NCBI GenBank assembly: GCA_934446565.1
Contig: CAKSEO010000004.1
Location: 22,934 to 86,933, forward strand
Reading direction: 5' to 3'
Length of the DNA: 64,000 nt
Origin: an uncultured Oscillospiraceae bacterium
GTDB lineage: Bacteria; Bacillota; Clostridia; Oscillospirales; Ruminococcaceae
Below the pieces are notes generated by a model. The model ran no database searches. It worked only from the letters and a program-made list of their open reading frames with translations, and was not told where the DNA came from. Position numbers and translations under genes: made by a program. Below, one piece after another: positions 14,025-22,850 of this stretch; position 1 is the first letter of the stretch; each line of letters starts with the position of its first letter.

Positions 14025-14777
14025 TCAGTCTTCGTCGTCAGATTCGGGAGCGTCCCAGTTGTGGTACACGTTCTGAACGTCGTCGTTGTCGTCGAGGGCG
14101 TCGAGGAGGAGTCCCATTTTCTTGATGTGATCCTCATCGGTAAGGGTGGTGTATGTAGAGGGAACCTTTTCTGCCTCTGCGGATACTACCTTGTAGCCCT
14201 TCTTGCCGAGTTCCTCGGCAACAGTCGCTACTACTGAAGGCTCGGTCGTTATCTCTACAACGCCGTCCTCAAAGCTGAAGTCGTCGCCGCCTGCTTCGAG
14301 GATATCCTCCATCGCCTTGTCCTCGTTGATGTCGCCGTCCTCGTTATCGAGCACGATAACGCCCTTTAAGGTGAACAGGAAGTCTACGCAGCCTGTAGCG
14401 CCCATGTTGCCGCCAAACTTATCAAAATAGTGGCGAATCTCACCCGCTGTACGGTTTCTGTTGTCAGTAAGGCACTCAACTATGACTGCAACACCGTTAG
14501 GTCCGTAGCCCTCGTATACGCAGTCTTCGTAGTCGTTCTTTTCAGCGCCGCCGGCAGCTTTCTTCAGCAGACGGTCGATGTTATCATTCGGGATATTGTT
14601 GCTCTTAGCCTTCTGAACAAGGGCATAGAGTCTGGAATTGTTCGCCGGGTCAGCGCTGCCGGTTTCCTTTATGCAAACGAGGATCTCTCGGCTGATCTTT
14701 GTGAACACCTTTGCCCTTGCGCCGTCCTTTTCGCCCTTCTTGCGCTTGATGGTGCTCCATTTTGAATGTCCTGACAT
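14025..14777 (-). CDS. yebC: YebC/TACO1-family protein
   Basis: A 250-residue cytoplasmic protein of the YebC/PmpR/TACO1 family, described as a DNA-binding regulator and more recently as a factor that helps ribosomes through difficult proline-rich stretches. The N-terminal MSGHSKWSTIKRKK signature and the NRTAGEIRHYFDKFGGNMG motif near 110 are clear, and the length is normal. It is the last gene of a minus-strand set beginning at obgE, and a strong terminator follows. Confidence 0.95.
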   Translation of the reverse strand: MSGHSKWSTIKRKKGEKDGARAKVFTKISREILVCIKETGSADPANNSRLYALVQKAKSNNIPNDNIDRLLKKAAGGAEKNDYEDCVYEGYGPNGVAVIVECLTDNRNRTAGEIRHYFDKFGGNMGATGCVDFLFTLKGVIVLDNEDGDINEDKAMEDILEAGGDDFSFEDGVVEITTEPSVVATVAEELGKKGYKVVSAEAEKVPSTYTTLTDEDHIKKMGLLLDALDDNDDVQNVYHNWDAPESDDED

Positions 14778-14797
14778 AACTTTTTCTCCTTATAATA

Positions 14798-15694
14798 TTA
14801 GTTTTGATCCAGCCTCTGGAAGCCCTTTCCCAGGACCTCGCTCGCGCCGGTAATTATTACAAATGCGTCCGGATCGATCTCTTTCACGATCCTCTTGACC
14901 TTGACATATTCGTTTTTGTGCACGGCTATGCACACTATCTGCTTTTCCTCTCCGGAATAAGCGCCCTCGCCATGAAGCAGCGTTACTCCGCGCTTCTGTC
15001 TTAAAAGCTGCTCTGATATCTCATGCGGCTTTTCCGAAAAGATCATCAGGAACTTCCCCTCAAGGCCGCCATACACCAGTACGTCGATCACCTTTGCCTG
15101 GACGAAAACCGCGATTATCGCGTACATTACAACATCCAGACTTCTGTAAACGATGTATCCGCTCACTGCTACTGCAGCGTTCACCAAAAAGGATATCTGC
15201 CCCAGCTTTATTTCGGGGCGAAACCGGTTGATTATTTTGTTGACGATGTCAGTACCACCGGTCGTTCCCTCCCGGACATAAACGATACCGATTCCTGCGC
15301 CCATAAGAAGCCCACCGAAGATCGACGCAAGTATACCTCCGCCGTTATCAGCTATATAAACCGGAATATCTTTAAATAAATAGTCCGTCATCATCGACAG
15401 CGCAGCTACTGAAATAAGCGTCTTTATCATCGTCTTTTTGTTAAGCAGGATAAAACCTGCGATCAGCAGCGGAACGTTTATCGCCGCAATGAGCGTACCG
15501 ACATTCATGGTGGTAACATAGCTGATTATAGTAGCGATACCAGTAACACCGCCGGGTGCGATATTATTAGGCGCTGTGAAGCAGTGTACTCCCATCGCAT
15601 ATAGCCCCGAACCCACGATTATTATCAGAATGTCCAACAGCCACTTTCGTACGCTGTGCAGCTTATTTTTCTTTTCCTTACTGATCATAGGCAT
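14798..15694 (-). CDS. YitT family membrane protein (DUF161 and DUF2179)
   Basis: A 298-residue integral membrane protein with about five or six membrane helices between residues 15 and 205, including the GATTG-type repeats (NNIAPGGVTGIATI, then REGTTGGTDIVN). A soluble C-terminal DUF2179 domain follows (about 225-290). YitT proteins are common in Firmicutes, often in several copies; their transport or regulatory role is not established. It sits between mrnC and yebC with short gaps and is probably co-transcribed. Confidence 0.9.
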   Translation of the reverse strand: MPMISKEKKNKLHSVRKWLLDILIIIVGSGLYAMGVHCFTAPNNIAPGGVTGIATIISYVTTMNVGTLIAAINVPLLIAGFILLNKKTMIKTLISVAALSMMTDYLFKDIPVYIADNGGGILASIFGGLLMGAGIGIVYVREGTTGGTDIVNKIINRFRPEIKLGQISFLVNAAVAVSGYIVYRSLDVVMYAIIAVFVQAKVIDVLVYGGLEGKFLMIFSEKPHEISEQLLRQKRGVTLLHGEGAYSGEEKQIVCIAVHKNEYVKVKRIVKEIDPDAFVIITGASEVLGKGFQRLDQN

Positions 15695-15706
15695 GCTCCT
15701 CCTGAA

Positions 15707-16108
15707 TCAGACGGGCAGTGTTTCACATATTGCCGCGAAGAGTTCCTCGATACGCTCCTGCTGACCCGAAAGGCTGAGATAACCGAACAACGCCTCCAGC
15801 GCAGTCGCACGGCGGTATTCCGACGGTTTTGCGCTTTTGGGGACGGATATCCCTCCTGCATTCCTGCCGCGGCGAAGTATATCGGATTCCCGTTCAGTTA
15901 GCAGTGGCTCGATCACATCGACCGCCCTGGACTGATAGGAAGCCCGCACCTGCTCTACTGCAAGGTTGTGCAGACGTCCGGCGTTTGTATTGCCGCGCAG
16001 GACAACCTCCCGCCGCACCAGCAGCTCATACACGCAATCACCGTAGAATGCAAGCACATTCGGGCTGTACGCTCCTGCCTCGTGTTCCGTCAATGTTGGT
16101 AACGCCAT
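15707..16108 (-). CDS. mrnC: Mini-ribonuclease III
   Basis: A 133-residue RNase III-like catalytic domain without the double-stranded RNA-binding domain. In Bacillus MrnC matures 23S rRNA. The signature helix LAFYGDCVYELLVRR at about 19-33 carries the catalytic Asp, and ALEALFGYLSLSG at about 102-114 carries the conserved Glu. In many Firmicutes mrnC lies near cysS and rlmB; here it is between a YitT protein and a methyltransferase downstream of obgE. Confidence 0.9.
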   Translation of the reverse strand: MALPTLTEHEAGAYSPNVLAFYGDCVYELLVRREVVLRGNTNAGRLHNLAVEQVRASYQSRAVDVIEPLLTERESDILRRGRNAGGISVPKSAKPSEYRRATALEALFGYLSLSGQQERIEELFAAICETLPV

Positions 16109-16112
16109 CTCA

Positions 16113-16808
16113 TCAACCTTTCAGTATGTAATACACACAGCTGTACTCCTCGCAGTGCGCTTCAAATATTCCCGCTTCCTTACGGAGCTCGCTCATGCCA
16201 AGCGACACGGAGCTGTCCTCCTTATGGATGCCGGCATATTTTTCCGCTGCGGCTATCAGCGGTATGTAATATCCGGAATTCCAGTCGGACTTGGGTGCAA
16301 TATAAAAATCCTGTATCTTCCAGCCGCACTCTTTCGCAAGCACCAGCACTTTATCCAGCGGAAGTATCTGCCCGAATCGTCGCTGACAGAACAGTCTTGT
16401 ATCGGGAGACGGCTCTGTCAGCCAGCTCACTGCACGGTAAACTAGCATACCGCCCCTGCGCAGCTTTTCGCGAAGAAGCTCCAGCCGCTGAGCAGTTCCG
16501 TCGAATTCAACGATACCGTTATACCAGATCAGGTCATAACTGTCGCCGGGGAGCTCGAACTGCTGGACCGCACAGGAATCCAGCCCTGCGGCGGCTCCCT
16601 GCTTCGCGCGCTCGTCGTCAATGAACGCGGCACGAAGCTTACAGCTGAATCTCTGGGAAATAAGCTGAGGAGTTTGAGCGTCGTCTCCAAAAAACAACAC
16701 CGTTTCCGGAGCAACACCGCCCAACATGTCGAGTACCTGCTTAGCCGTTTCAACGCTGCCTGGCGAAGAACGGTCAAGCTGCTGAAGTAAAATGCTGATC
16801 AGATTCAT
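16113..16808 (-). CDS. Probable SAM-dependent methyltransferase
   Basis: A 231-residue protein with a class I methyltransferase-like layout: a helical N-terminus, a first strand TVLFFGDDAQTP in place of the usual GxGxG loop, an acidic strand FIDDE, a YDLIWYNGIVEF segment where the catalytic-side strand is expected, and RRGGMLVYRAVSWL after it. The glycine loop is weak, so SAM binding is not certain. I start at 16808, with GAGGTGCGAAT before it, rather than seven codons upstream. It lies within the obgE-yebC gene set. Substrate unknown. Confidence 0.6.
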   Translation of the reverse strand: MNLISILLQQLDRSSPGSVETAKQVLDMLGGVAPETVLFFGDDAQTPQLISQRFSCKLRAAFIDDERAKQGAAAGLDSCAVQQFELPGDSYDLIWYNGIVEFDGTAQRLELLREKLRRGGMLVYRAVSWLTEPSPDTRLFCQRRFGQILPLDKVLVLAKECGWKIQDFYIAPKSDWNSGYYIPLIAAAEKYAGIHKEDSSVSLGMSELRKEAGIFEAHCEEYSCVYYILKG

Positions 16809-16844
16809 ATTCGCACCTCGGAAATCCAACGGATTTCCAGCAAA

Positions 16845-18119
16845 TTATCTCACGTAATTGAACTCGAAATCGTAAATAGAAACCAGATCGTCCTCCTGGA
16901 TGCCCTGCGCCTCCAGTTCGTCGATTATGCCGCTGGAACGCAGTACACGCTGGAAGTACTGCAGGCTCTCGTAGTCCTCCATATTGCAGGTGTTGAGTAT
17001 CGGAGCCATAAACGGCGCGTCCACAACGTAAACTCCGTCGATCTTCTCGACCTTGAAGCTGTGCTTTTCAGTCTCAAGCTGCTGAAGTTCCTCGAGAGTG
17101 AGCGGCTGTACCTCGAATCTCTTAGGCGGGGGAAGCTTCGAGAGCTCCTCTGCAACGCAGTCCATGAGCGCGTCGGTGCCCTGTGTGGTCGCCGCGGATA
17201 TCGTGAAGAACGGAAGTCCCTTTGCTTCGATGAATTCGCGGAACTCAGCTATCTGCTCCTCGGTCGCCATATCGGATTTATTCGCCGCCACGATCTGGGG
17301 ACGCTCCGCCAGATCCTCGGAGAAATTTGCAAGCTCCTGGTTTATCTTATCGAAATCGTCGCGGGGATCTCTGCCCTCAACGCCGGACACGTCAACAACA
17401 TGCACGATAAGGCGACAGCGCTCAACATGACGCAGGAACGCGTGACCTAAACCCACGCCCTCGCTCGCGCCCTCGATAAGTCCGGGTATATCAGCCATTA
17501 CGAAAGACTGTTCGCCGCGCTTTACGACGCCGAGGACAGGAGTGAGAGTCGTAAAGTGATAGTTCGCGATTTTCGGCTTAGCCGCGCTGACAACGCTTAT
17601 CAGCGTGGACTTGCCGACATTGGGGAATCCGACCAGACCTACGTCCGCAAGAAGCTTGAGCTCCAGCACCACGTCAAATGCTTCGCCGGGGAATCCAGGC
17701 TTTGCGAAACGCGGTATCTGGCGCGTGGGCGTAGCGAAATGGGAATTGCCCCAGCCGCCTCTGCCGCCCTTAGCTACTACAACAGGCTCGTCGTCGGAAA
17801 TGTCCGCCATTATTCTGCCAGTGTGGGCGTCCTTCACGATCGTGCCGCGCGGAACGCGAATCACCGTAGGCTCCATGGATTTGCCGGAGCAGCGCTTTGC
17901 GCCGCCGGGCTCACCGTCCGGAGCGATATATTTTCTCTTGTAGCGGAAGTCTATCAGAGTGGAAAGATTGTCGTCAGCGACAAAAACGATATCGCTGCCC
18001 TTACCACCGTCGCCGCCGTCGGGACCTCCGGCATTAACGTACTTCTCGCGGTGGAACGTCACCGCACCATTGCCGCCGTTACCTGCCTTGATGGATATTT
18101 CTACCTTATCAACAAACAT
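16845..18119 (-). CDS. obgE: GTPase ObgE/CgtA
   Basis: A 424-residue essential GTPase that binds the large ribosomal subunit and links ribosome assembly to the stringent response. It has the glycine-rich Obg fold (1-157, FVDKVEISIKAGNGGNGAVT), the G domain with GFPNVGKST near 167, DIPG near 213 and NKSD near 282, and the C-terminal OCT domain found in Firmicutes. It lies downstream of rplU-prp-rpmA, though a terminator separates it from rpmA, and leads the methyltransferase-mrnC-yitT-yebC set. Confidence 0.97.
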   Translation of the reverse strand: MFVDKVEISIKAGNGGNGAVTFHREKYVNAGGPDGGDGGKGSDIVFVADDNLSTLIDFRYKRKYIAPDGEPGGAKRCSGKSMEPTVIRVPRGTIVKDAHTGRIMADISDDEPVVVAKGGRGGWGNSHFATPTRQIPRFAKPGFPGEAFDVVLELKLLADVGLVGFPNVGKSTLISVVSAAKPKIANYHFTTLTPVLGVVKRGEQSFVMADIPGLIEGASEGVGLGHAFLRHVERCRLIVHVVDVSGVEGRDPRDDFDKINQELANFSEDLAERPQIVAANKSDMATEEQIAEFREFIEAKGLPFFTISAATTQGTDALMDCVAEELSKLPPPKRFEVQPLTLEELQQLETEKHSFKVEKIDGVYVVDAPFMAPILNTCNMEDYESLQYFQRVLRSSGIIDELEAQGIQEDDLVSIYDFEFNYVR

Positions 18120-18193
18120 CTATGCCGCCTCGCTTTCCTCTGTTTGTTATTTCACATTCCGGAACAATTATTACATTGACCCGGGTAAAAATT

Positions 18194-18218
18194 AAGCCGG
18201 ATTTTTGCAATCCGGCTT
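18194..18218 (-). terminator. Terminator after rpmA
   Basis: Stem AAGCCGGATT / AATCCGGCTT with a five-base loop and an AATTTTTA tail on the minus strand. Confidence 0.75.
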
Positions 18219-18242
18219 AGTTGATTAATGAGATTGCAGAAA

Positions 18243-18524
18243 TTAGTCAGCTGCGTAAACGCTAACCTGCTTCTTATCTCTGCCGAGGCGCTCGAACTTT
18301 ACAGTTCCATCAATCAGAGCGAACAGAGTATCATCAGAACCCTTGCCAACGTTGTTGCCAGCGTGGATATGTGTGCCTCTCTGTCTAACGAGAATGCTGC
18401 CTGCGGATACTACCTGCATATCAGCGCGCTTAACGCCAAGTCTCTTGGACTCAGAATCACGGCCGTTCTTGGTAGAACCCATACCTTTTTTATGAGCGAA
18501 ATACTGTAAACTGATTCTAATCAT
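18243..18524 (-). CDS. rpmA: 50S ribosomal protein L27 with cleavable N-terminal extension
   Basis: L27 lies near the peptidyl-transferase centre. The 93-residue precursor begins [20 protein letters not shown]. The LQYF|AHKK site matches the Firmicutes sequence LQFF|A cut by the protease Prp to expose the working N-terminus. The start at 18524 has AGGAGGATTATAACA before it. The gene for Prp lies directly upstream, so substrate and protease are co-expressed. Confidence 0.97.
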   Translation of the reverse strand: MIRISLQYFAHKKGMGSTKNGRDSESKRLGVKRADMQVVSAGSILVRQRGTHIHAGNNVGKGSDDTLFALIDGTVKFERLGRDKKQVSVYAAD

Positions 18525-18553
18525 TGTTATAATCCTCCTGTTATCATCGGGAA

Positions 18554-18883
18554 TCAAGCTTCCCTTGTCTCAACCTTTACCCCGGGATAATTCTGCTGAA
18601 TGTATTCCATGTGGTCATGGAAAGATTCGAGCAGCTTTTCGCTGGGGCCATCAGAACTGTTCAGACGGAGCTCTATACGGTTCTCCCCTACCGCCGCGTC
18701 AGCGTCAGCATGGAAGAAATCCGTAATTGTATTGCACACGAGCTGCACGGCGGAGCTTACAGCGGAACAGACGATATCCTCGCCCTCCTCGCCGTATCCG
18801 GCATGACCGGTCACGACAAATCCGTAGATTCTGCCGCTTCGTCTGGCGAACACTATCCGAAGATTATGCGTTGATCGCTTCAA
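18554..18883 (-). CDS. prp: Ribosomal-processing cysteine protease Prp
   Basis: Prp removes the N-terminal extension of L27. The family signature [19 protein letters not shown] is intact, with catalytic His27 and Cys39 twelve residues apart, as in Staphylococcus. The gene sits between rplU and rpmA, its normal place. The start is uncertain: I use TTG at 18883, seven bases after AGG and overlapping rplU by 20 bases; an internal GTG ten codons later would remove an unusual N-terminus. Confidence 0.9.
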   Translation of the reverse strand: MKRSTHNLRIVFARRSGRIYGFVVTGHAGYGEEGEDIVCSAVSSAVQLVCNTITDFFHADADAAVGENRIELRLNSSDGPSEKLLESFHDHMEYIQQNYPGVKVETREA

Positions 18884-19169
18884 TTCTTACCTGGCTGTAC
18901 GGCTGTCTGTGGCCCATCTTTCTCTTGCTGCTCTTCTTGGGCTTGTAGGTGAAAACGGTGATCTTCTTGGACTTGCCGTTCTTGAGCAGAGTAGCCTTTA
19001 CGCTTGCTCCGTCAACATAGGGAGCGCCGACCTTAACGCCGTCGTCCTTGCCTACCATGATAACCTTGTCGAATGTGATCTCGCCCTCGGCCTCAAGCTT
19101 CTCGATGAAAACGATGTCGCCTTCTTTTACCTGATACTGCTTTCCGCCTGTTTCGATTACTGCGTACAT
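18864..19169 (-). CDS. rplU: 50S ribosomal protein L21
   Basis: A 101-residue L21 protein, which binds 23S rRNA, starting [18 protein letters not shown] and ending with the family motif [15 protein letters not shown]. It is the first gene of rplU-prp-rpmA. A promoter and a leader of about 100 nt with likely RNA structure lie upstream. Confidence 0.97.
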   Translation of the reverse strand: MYAVIETGGKQYQVKEGDIVFIEKLEAEGEITFDKVIMVGKDDGVKVGAPYVDGASVKATLLKNGKSKKITVFTYKPKKSSKRKMGHRQPYSQVRIEAINA

Positions 19170-19272
19170 TTTGTTTTACCTCTTTTTATTCAGACTCGCT
19201 GCGTCGGGGTTGCATTTCTGCGCTTACGACCTGTACCTTATAACAGGCACAAATCACCCTGCACATGCGGCA
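19170..19272 (-). ncRNA. Candidate L21 leader RNA
   Basis: The leader between promoter and rplU is long for this genome. It contains self-complementary segments (ATTTGTGCCTG with GGTACAGGT, and GCGCAGAAATGC). Structured leaders before rplU, in which ribosomal protein is thought to regulate its own operon, are known in Firmicutes. I recognise the context rather than an exact consensus match. Confidence 0.55.
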
Positions 19273-19277
19273 AAATT

Positions 19278-19306
19278 ATTATAACACATACAAACCGCTT
19301 TGTCAA
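19278..19306 (-). promoter_or_regulatory. rplU promoter
   Basis: Perfect TTGACA (19301-19306) and TATAAT (19278-19283), spacer 17. Confidence 0.85.
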
Positions 19307-19362
19307 GGGGTAAAGTGAATTTTTTTACATTTGCACCGAACGATGCGCCGCGTCATTCAATG

Positions 19363-21276
19363 CTATATATGTGAACTATAAACCTGCTGCTCTCTGGCTG
19401 CTTTTCTGCTGCGCTTATCCTCATACATCCGCGCGTCAGCGATCCTGATGATGTCGTCGATGGCGTTGTTTTCGTCGGCTTTTGACAGGTCGGTTTTTTC
19501 CCACCCGACGCTGACCTCGACACGGTACGGCGCTCCGGAACTTCTGTTATAGCTGGCAAGGTACGCCTTGACTTCGGCAATATAATCGTCCGGGCTGAAA
19601 TCGTCCCCGAAACCTATCACTTCAAACTCATCTCCGCCGAACCGTGCGCAGACGAGACTGCATCCTGGCGCAGCCGTCAGCGAAGCCGCGACAGCCTTTA
19701 TCGCGCGGTCGCCCTCGTTATGACCGAATGTGTCGTTTATATATTTGAGCCTGTCCATATCCACCGAGAACAGATAGATCATCTTTCCATCTGAAGACAG
19801 CCGATCGAAGTATTTGTAGAAGCCGCGCCTGTTGAGAAGTCCGGTGAGCGGATCGCGGATGTGCATTTCAGCAAGCTCGCTGTTAACGCGTTCAAGCTTA
19901 ATACGGTTGATGAAATTTTCAAGTATCTGCGCTGTATTGCTGATGTACCTGCGCCTGTTCGAATATACGAATTCCTCGGAATAGCCGATAGCAGCGCATG
20001 TGTACCCAAGTATCTCATCCATATAATTGAGAGGGGTAAAATATAGGACTTCAAACTTTTCGAGAGCCCTTTCGATATCAGGGAGTATATCGCTCGTCCT
20101 GAATATTGTGCCGGAACTGTCATGCCAGTCCATATCTCTTACCAGCATGCAGTTCATGTTCTGAGTAAATGCTCCGTGATATCGGTCCGCGTCATGCTCC
20201 TTTTCAAAGATATCTGTGTTGATACAGAACCACTCGCAATAATCTCCGTAGTGGCTCATTACATCGGCTAGTTCATTCAGAGTATTGCACCTGGTAGCTT
20301 TTCGGAGGAAATTGAACATAAAATCCTCGTGCCACGCAGAGTTGCTGACGCGGTCGTAAAGCGTAATTATCTTGTCACAGGCAGCATGTGAATCATTATT
20401 GACGCACCCGCAGGAACCGCCTAACTGCATTTTATAATGTATAGACCGGCTATCCGGCGCTTTGTGTCCCAAAGAATCGAGCACCATGTCCATTACAGCG
20501 CTTCCGAATACTGCGTAATCGACTACCCCTGTAGTAAGTCTGGGGTGATAGTACTTTTCCAGTTCTATCCCGTCGAACCCTGTAACTATCACATCTTCCG
20601 GTACTTTTATCCCCTTTTTTGAAAGATACTGACAAACGGTAATGGCCATAGAATCATTGCAGCATATTATCGCTTCAGGGATAGGCAGACCGCTCTCCAT
20701 AAATTCATCCATTGCCTTTATGGTGGGATTCTCCCAGAAATCACCGTAACCTACCCGACGTTCATCAAATGGGATGTCACGTTCTGCGAGAGCTTTTTTA
20801 TAACAATCAAGACGCTTTTCTGAAAAATCATTGCCTTTAGTTCCTGACATAAAATTAACAGTGCGGCAACCGTGGTGTGCAAAAACATGCTCAACTATCT
20901 TTTCAAACGTCGAGATGTAGTCAAACCTAACGCATGGAACGCCATCATATTTCTTATCAACGGTAATAACAGGAATATTACCCGCCGTTGCATCGGCAAT
21001 TATGGACAGACAAACCTCATCATTTTTTATCGTTTCCGGCAAAATGACCGCTGCGTCAAGAATATCCGTATTGAAAACCTTGAATATACTTGCTTCACCA
21101 GCCGTTTCATTTGTACGGTTAAAAAAATCGCAAAACGCAGTGAATATCATAACGCGCCATCCCGCTTTATTTGCGCTGGCGCAGATAGAGTCTACCGTAT
21201 TCTTCACATCTTCCGTCGGCATTTTAGCGCAGAACAATCCGAGGACCCTATAGTTGGCATTTTTCCCTTTAAACAT
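19363..21276 (-). CDS. Diguanylate cyclase with LacI-type sensor domain
   Basis: A 637-residue cytoplasmic protein. Residues about 8-290 form a periplasmic-binding-protein-like sensor of the LacI/PurR kind (ILDAAVILPE, VEHVFAHHGCRTVNFMSG, PEDVIVTGFDG), but with no helix-turn-helix in front. A middle region of unclear type (about 310-460) follows, then a GGDEF domain (about 470-637) with DPLTGLLNRRGF and an intact GGDEF motif at 547-551. No RxxD inhibition site precedes it. It probably couples binding of a small ligand, perhaps a sugar, to cyclic-di-GMP synthesis. It has a single-gene promoter. Confidence 0.9.
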   Translation of the reverse strand: MFKGKNANYRVLGLFCAKMPTEDVKNTVDSICASANKAGWRVMIFTAFCDFFNRTNETAGEASIFKVFNTDILDAAVILPETIKNDEVCLSIIADATAGNIPVITVDKKYDGVPCVRFDYISTFEKIVEHVFAHHGCRTVNFMSGTKGNDFSEKRLDCYKKALAERDIPFDERRVGYGDFWENPTIKAMDEFMESGLPIPEAIICCNDSMAITVCQYLSKKGIKVPEDVIVTGFDGIELEKYYHPRLTTGVVDYAVFGSAVMDMVLDSLGHKAPDSRSIHYKMQLGGSCGCVNNDSHAACDKIITLYDRVSNSAWHEDFMFNFLRKATRCNTLNELADVMSHYGDYCEWFCINTDIFEKEHDADRYHGAFTQNMNCMLVRDMDWHDSSGTIFRTSDILPDIERALEKFEVLYFTPLNYMDEILGYTCAAIGYSEEFVYSNRRRYISNTAQILENFINRIKLERVNSELAEMHIRDPLTGLLNRRGFYKYFDRLSSDGKMIYLFSVDMDRLKYINDTFGHNEGDRAIKAVAASLTAAPGCSLVCARFGGDEFEVIGFGDDFSPDDYIAEVKAYLASYNRSSGAPYRVEVSVGWEKTDLSKADENNAIDDIIRIADARMYEDKRSRKAAREQQVYSSHI

Positions 21277-21324
21277 CTTTTTTCCTTTCAGACAGGCGAC
21301 TTTTCAAGGCTGCTTTGTAATTTA

Positions 21325-21353
21325 ACTATACCATATTCCTTAGGATTTGTCAA
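21325..21353 (-). promoter_or_regulatory. Promoter of the diguanylate cyclase gene
   Basis: TTGACA (21348-21353) and TATAGT (21325-21330), spacer 17, with an extended TGG before the -10. Confidence 0.75.
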
Positions 21354-21375
21354 CAGTACTTTAAATGCATGTAAA

Positions 21376-21405
21376 GAAAAAATCCCGGCTGAATACAGCC
21401 GGGAT
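21376..21405 (-). terminator. Terminator after rplL
   Basis: Stem ATCCCGGCTG / CAGCCGGGAT with a four-base loop followed by TTTTTTC on the minus strand. Confidence 0.9.
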
Positions 21406-21430
21406 CTTATGTTTAGTAAAAGAGCAGCAA

Positions 21431-21805
21431 TTACTTGAGCTCGATCTTAGCGCCAGCCTCTTCGAGCTTAGCCTTGATCTCCTCAGCCTCTGCCTTGGAA
21501 ACGCCTTCCTTAAGAGCCTTAGGAGCAGCCTCAACGAGCTCCTTAGCTTCCTTAAGGCCGAGACCCATAACGTCCTTAACAGCCTTGATAACAGCCATCT
21601 TAGCGTCACCGAAGGAAGCGAGTACAACGTCGAACTCAGTCTTCTCTTCAGCAGCAGCAGCGCCAGCGCCAGCAGCAGGAGCAGCAGCTACAGCAGCAGC
21701 GGAAACGCCGAACTCTTCCTCAAGTGCCTTAACGAGCTCGTTCAGTTCGAGAACGGAAAGAGCCTTAACTTCTTCGATCATAGCGGTAATCTTCTCAGAT
21801 GCCAT
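21431..21805 (-). CDS. rplL: 50S ribosomal protein L7/L12
   Basis: L7/L12 forms the ribosome stalk that recruits translation factors. The 124-residue protein has the N-terminal dimerisation part ([20 protein letters not shown]), an Ala/Gly-rich hinge (about 38-52) and the C-terminal factor-binding domain ([12 protein letters not shown], then [17 protein letters not shown]). I start at 21805; an in-frame ATG five codons upstream is the GGAGG site itself. It follows rplJ. Confidence 0.97.
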   Translation of the reverse strand: MASEKITAMIEEVKALSVLELNELVKALEEEFGVSAAAVAAAPAAGAGAAAAEEKTEFDVVLASFGDAKMAVIKAVKDVMGLGLKEAKELVEAAPKALKEGVSKAEAEEIKAKLEEAGAKIELK

Positions 21806-21891
21806 TTTAGTATCCTCCATTAAAAATAATAATGTTGTGCGCTTTCACGCAGTAAGTTTAAGCCGCGGACACGCCGCAGGCCATTCCGCAA

Positions 21892-22401
21892 TTAAGCGGA
21901 CTGCTCTTCGTTCTTCTTTGCGATCTCGTTGAGCGCGATAGCAACTCTCTGGATCGGAGACTGAAGCATGAATACGAGCTGGGAAAGCAGGGTCTCCTTG
22001 GACGGAAGCTTTGCGTAAGCTTCAACTTCTTCCTTAGAAATAACCTTGCCGTCGATGAAACCGAGCTTGATAGCGAATGTGCTGTCGGGAGCCTCGGTCT
22101 GCTTGAACAGGAGCTTGGGGGCAATGATAATGTCCTCAGCTGTCAGTGCGATAGCAGTTGTGCCGGAGAGAGCGGGCTCAAGACCCTCGATCCCTGCGAT
22201 CTCAGCTGCACGCTTGAGCAGTGTGTTCTTAACTACGAAGTACTCTACGCCGTTCTCACGAAGATCCTTACGGAGCTTGGTGTCGGCCTCAACAGAGATA
22301 CCCTTGTAATCAACGAGAACACCGCCGGCAGCATTCTTGAGCTTTTCAGCTAAGTCAGCGACATATGCCTGCTTCTGTTCGAGTACGCTTTTACTAGGCA
22401 T
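21892..22401 (-). CDS. rplJ: 50S ribosomal protein L10
   Basis: A 169-residue L10 protein, the base of the L7/L12 stalk. It starts MPSKSVLEQKQAYVADLAEKL and has the VDYKGISVEADTKLRKDLR region typical of the family. The C-terminal helix (about 135-165) should carry the L7/L12 dimers. It is first in the rplJ-rplL unit, preceded by an L10 leader. Confidence 0.97.
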   Translation of the reverse strand: MPSKSVLEQKQAYVADLAEKLKNAAGGVLVDYKGISVEADTKLRKDLRENGVEYFVVKNTLLKRAAEIAGIEGLEPALSGTTAIALTAEDIIIAPKLLFKQTEAPDSTFAIKLGFIDGKVISKEEVEAYAKLPSKETLLSQLVFMLQSPIQRVAIALNEIAKKNEEQSA

Positions 22402-22449
22402 TTAATTCACTCCTTTACTAAATTTGCGCTGTTCAGTAATGAGGAGAAA

Positions 22450-22565
22450 AATAAAATCCCTCTCTGTAGACACAGAAAGGGAGCAGATGTTAATCTCATT
22501 CCCATTCCTCGGCAGGCGGCCGTGACCATTAAAGACTTTCGTCAACCTGCTGTCTTTAGAACAGC
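22450..22565 (-). ncRNA. Ribosomal protein L10 leader
   Basis: On the minus strand the leader starts with a GCTGTTCTAAAGACAGC hairpin, has CAGGTTGACGAAAGTC and the CCTGCCGAGGAATGGGAATG segment typical of L10 leaders, and ends in a terminator-like stem (CCCTTTCTGTG / CACAGAAAGGG type pairing around 22459-22482) with a T-rich tail. In this family L10-L12 binding controls transcription or translation of rplJ-rplL. Confidence 0.85.
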
Positions 22566-22571
22566 ATAATT

Positions 22572-22600
22572 ATTATATCACGCTAAACCAGATTTGTCAA
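22572..22600 (-). promoter_or_regulatory. rplJ-rplL promoter
   Basis: Perfect TTGACA (22595-22600) and TATAAT (22572-22577), spacer 17, just upstream of the L10 leader. Confidence 0.85.
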
Positions 22601-22679
22601 GTGTTTTTTTGAATTTTTTAAAAAATCTTATTCTTTTATTTATTCCGTCCGAAAAAACTAGTTTTTTCTGAAAAAACAG

Positions 22680-22708
22680 TTGCATTTTTTTTTGACTTGT
22701 GATATAAT
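22680..22708 (+). promoter_or_regulatory. tRNA-Arg promoter
   Basis: TTGCAT and TATAAT with a 17-base spacer, ending 14 bases before the tRNA. Confidence 0.65.
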
Positions 22709-22722
22709 ATTAATATTGATTT

Positions 22723-22799
22723 GCGCCTGTAGCTCAGCTGGATAGAGCAATAGCCTCCGACGCTATGTGCCGTGCGTTCGAATCGCATCAGGCGTACCA
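22723..22799 (+). tRNA. tRNA-Arg (anticodon CCG)
   Basis: Standard cloverleaf with D arm AGCTCAGCTGGATAGAGC, anticodon arm ATAGC / GCTAT around loop CTCCGAC (anticodon CCG, codon CGG), T arm GTTCGAATC and encoded CCA. The acceptor stem GCGCCTG / CAGGCGT has a G-U first pair. Confidence 0.95.
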
Positions 22800-22806
22800 A
22801 ATCCCG

Positions 22807-22850
22807 ACCGCCGTAAAGTTGCATTATTATGCGCTTTGCGGCGGTTTTTC
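22807..22850 (+). terminator. Terminator after tRNA-Arg
   Basis: Long stem ACCGCCGTAAAG / CTTTGCGGCGGT followed by five T. Confidence 0.85.
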
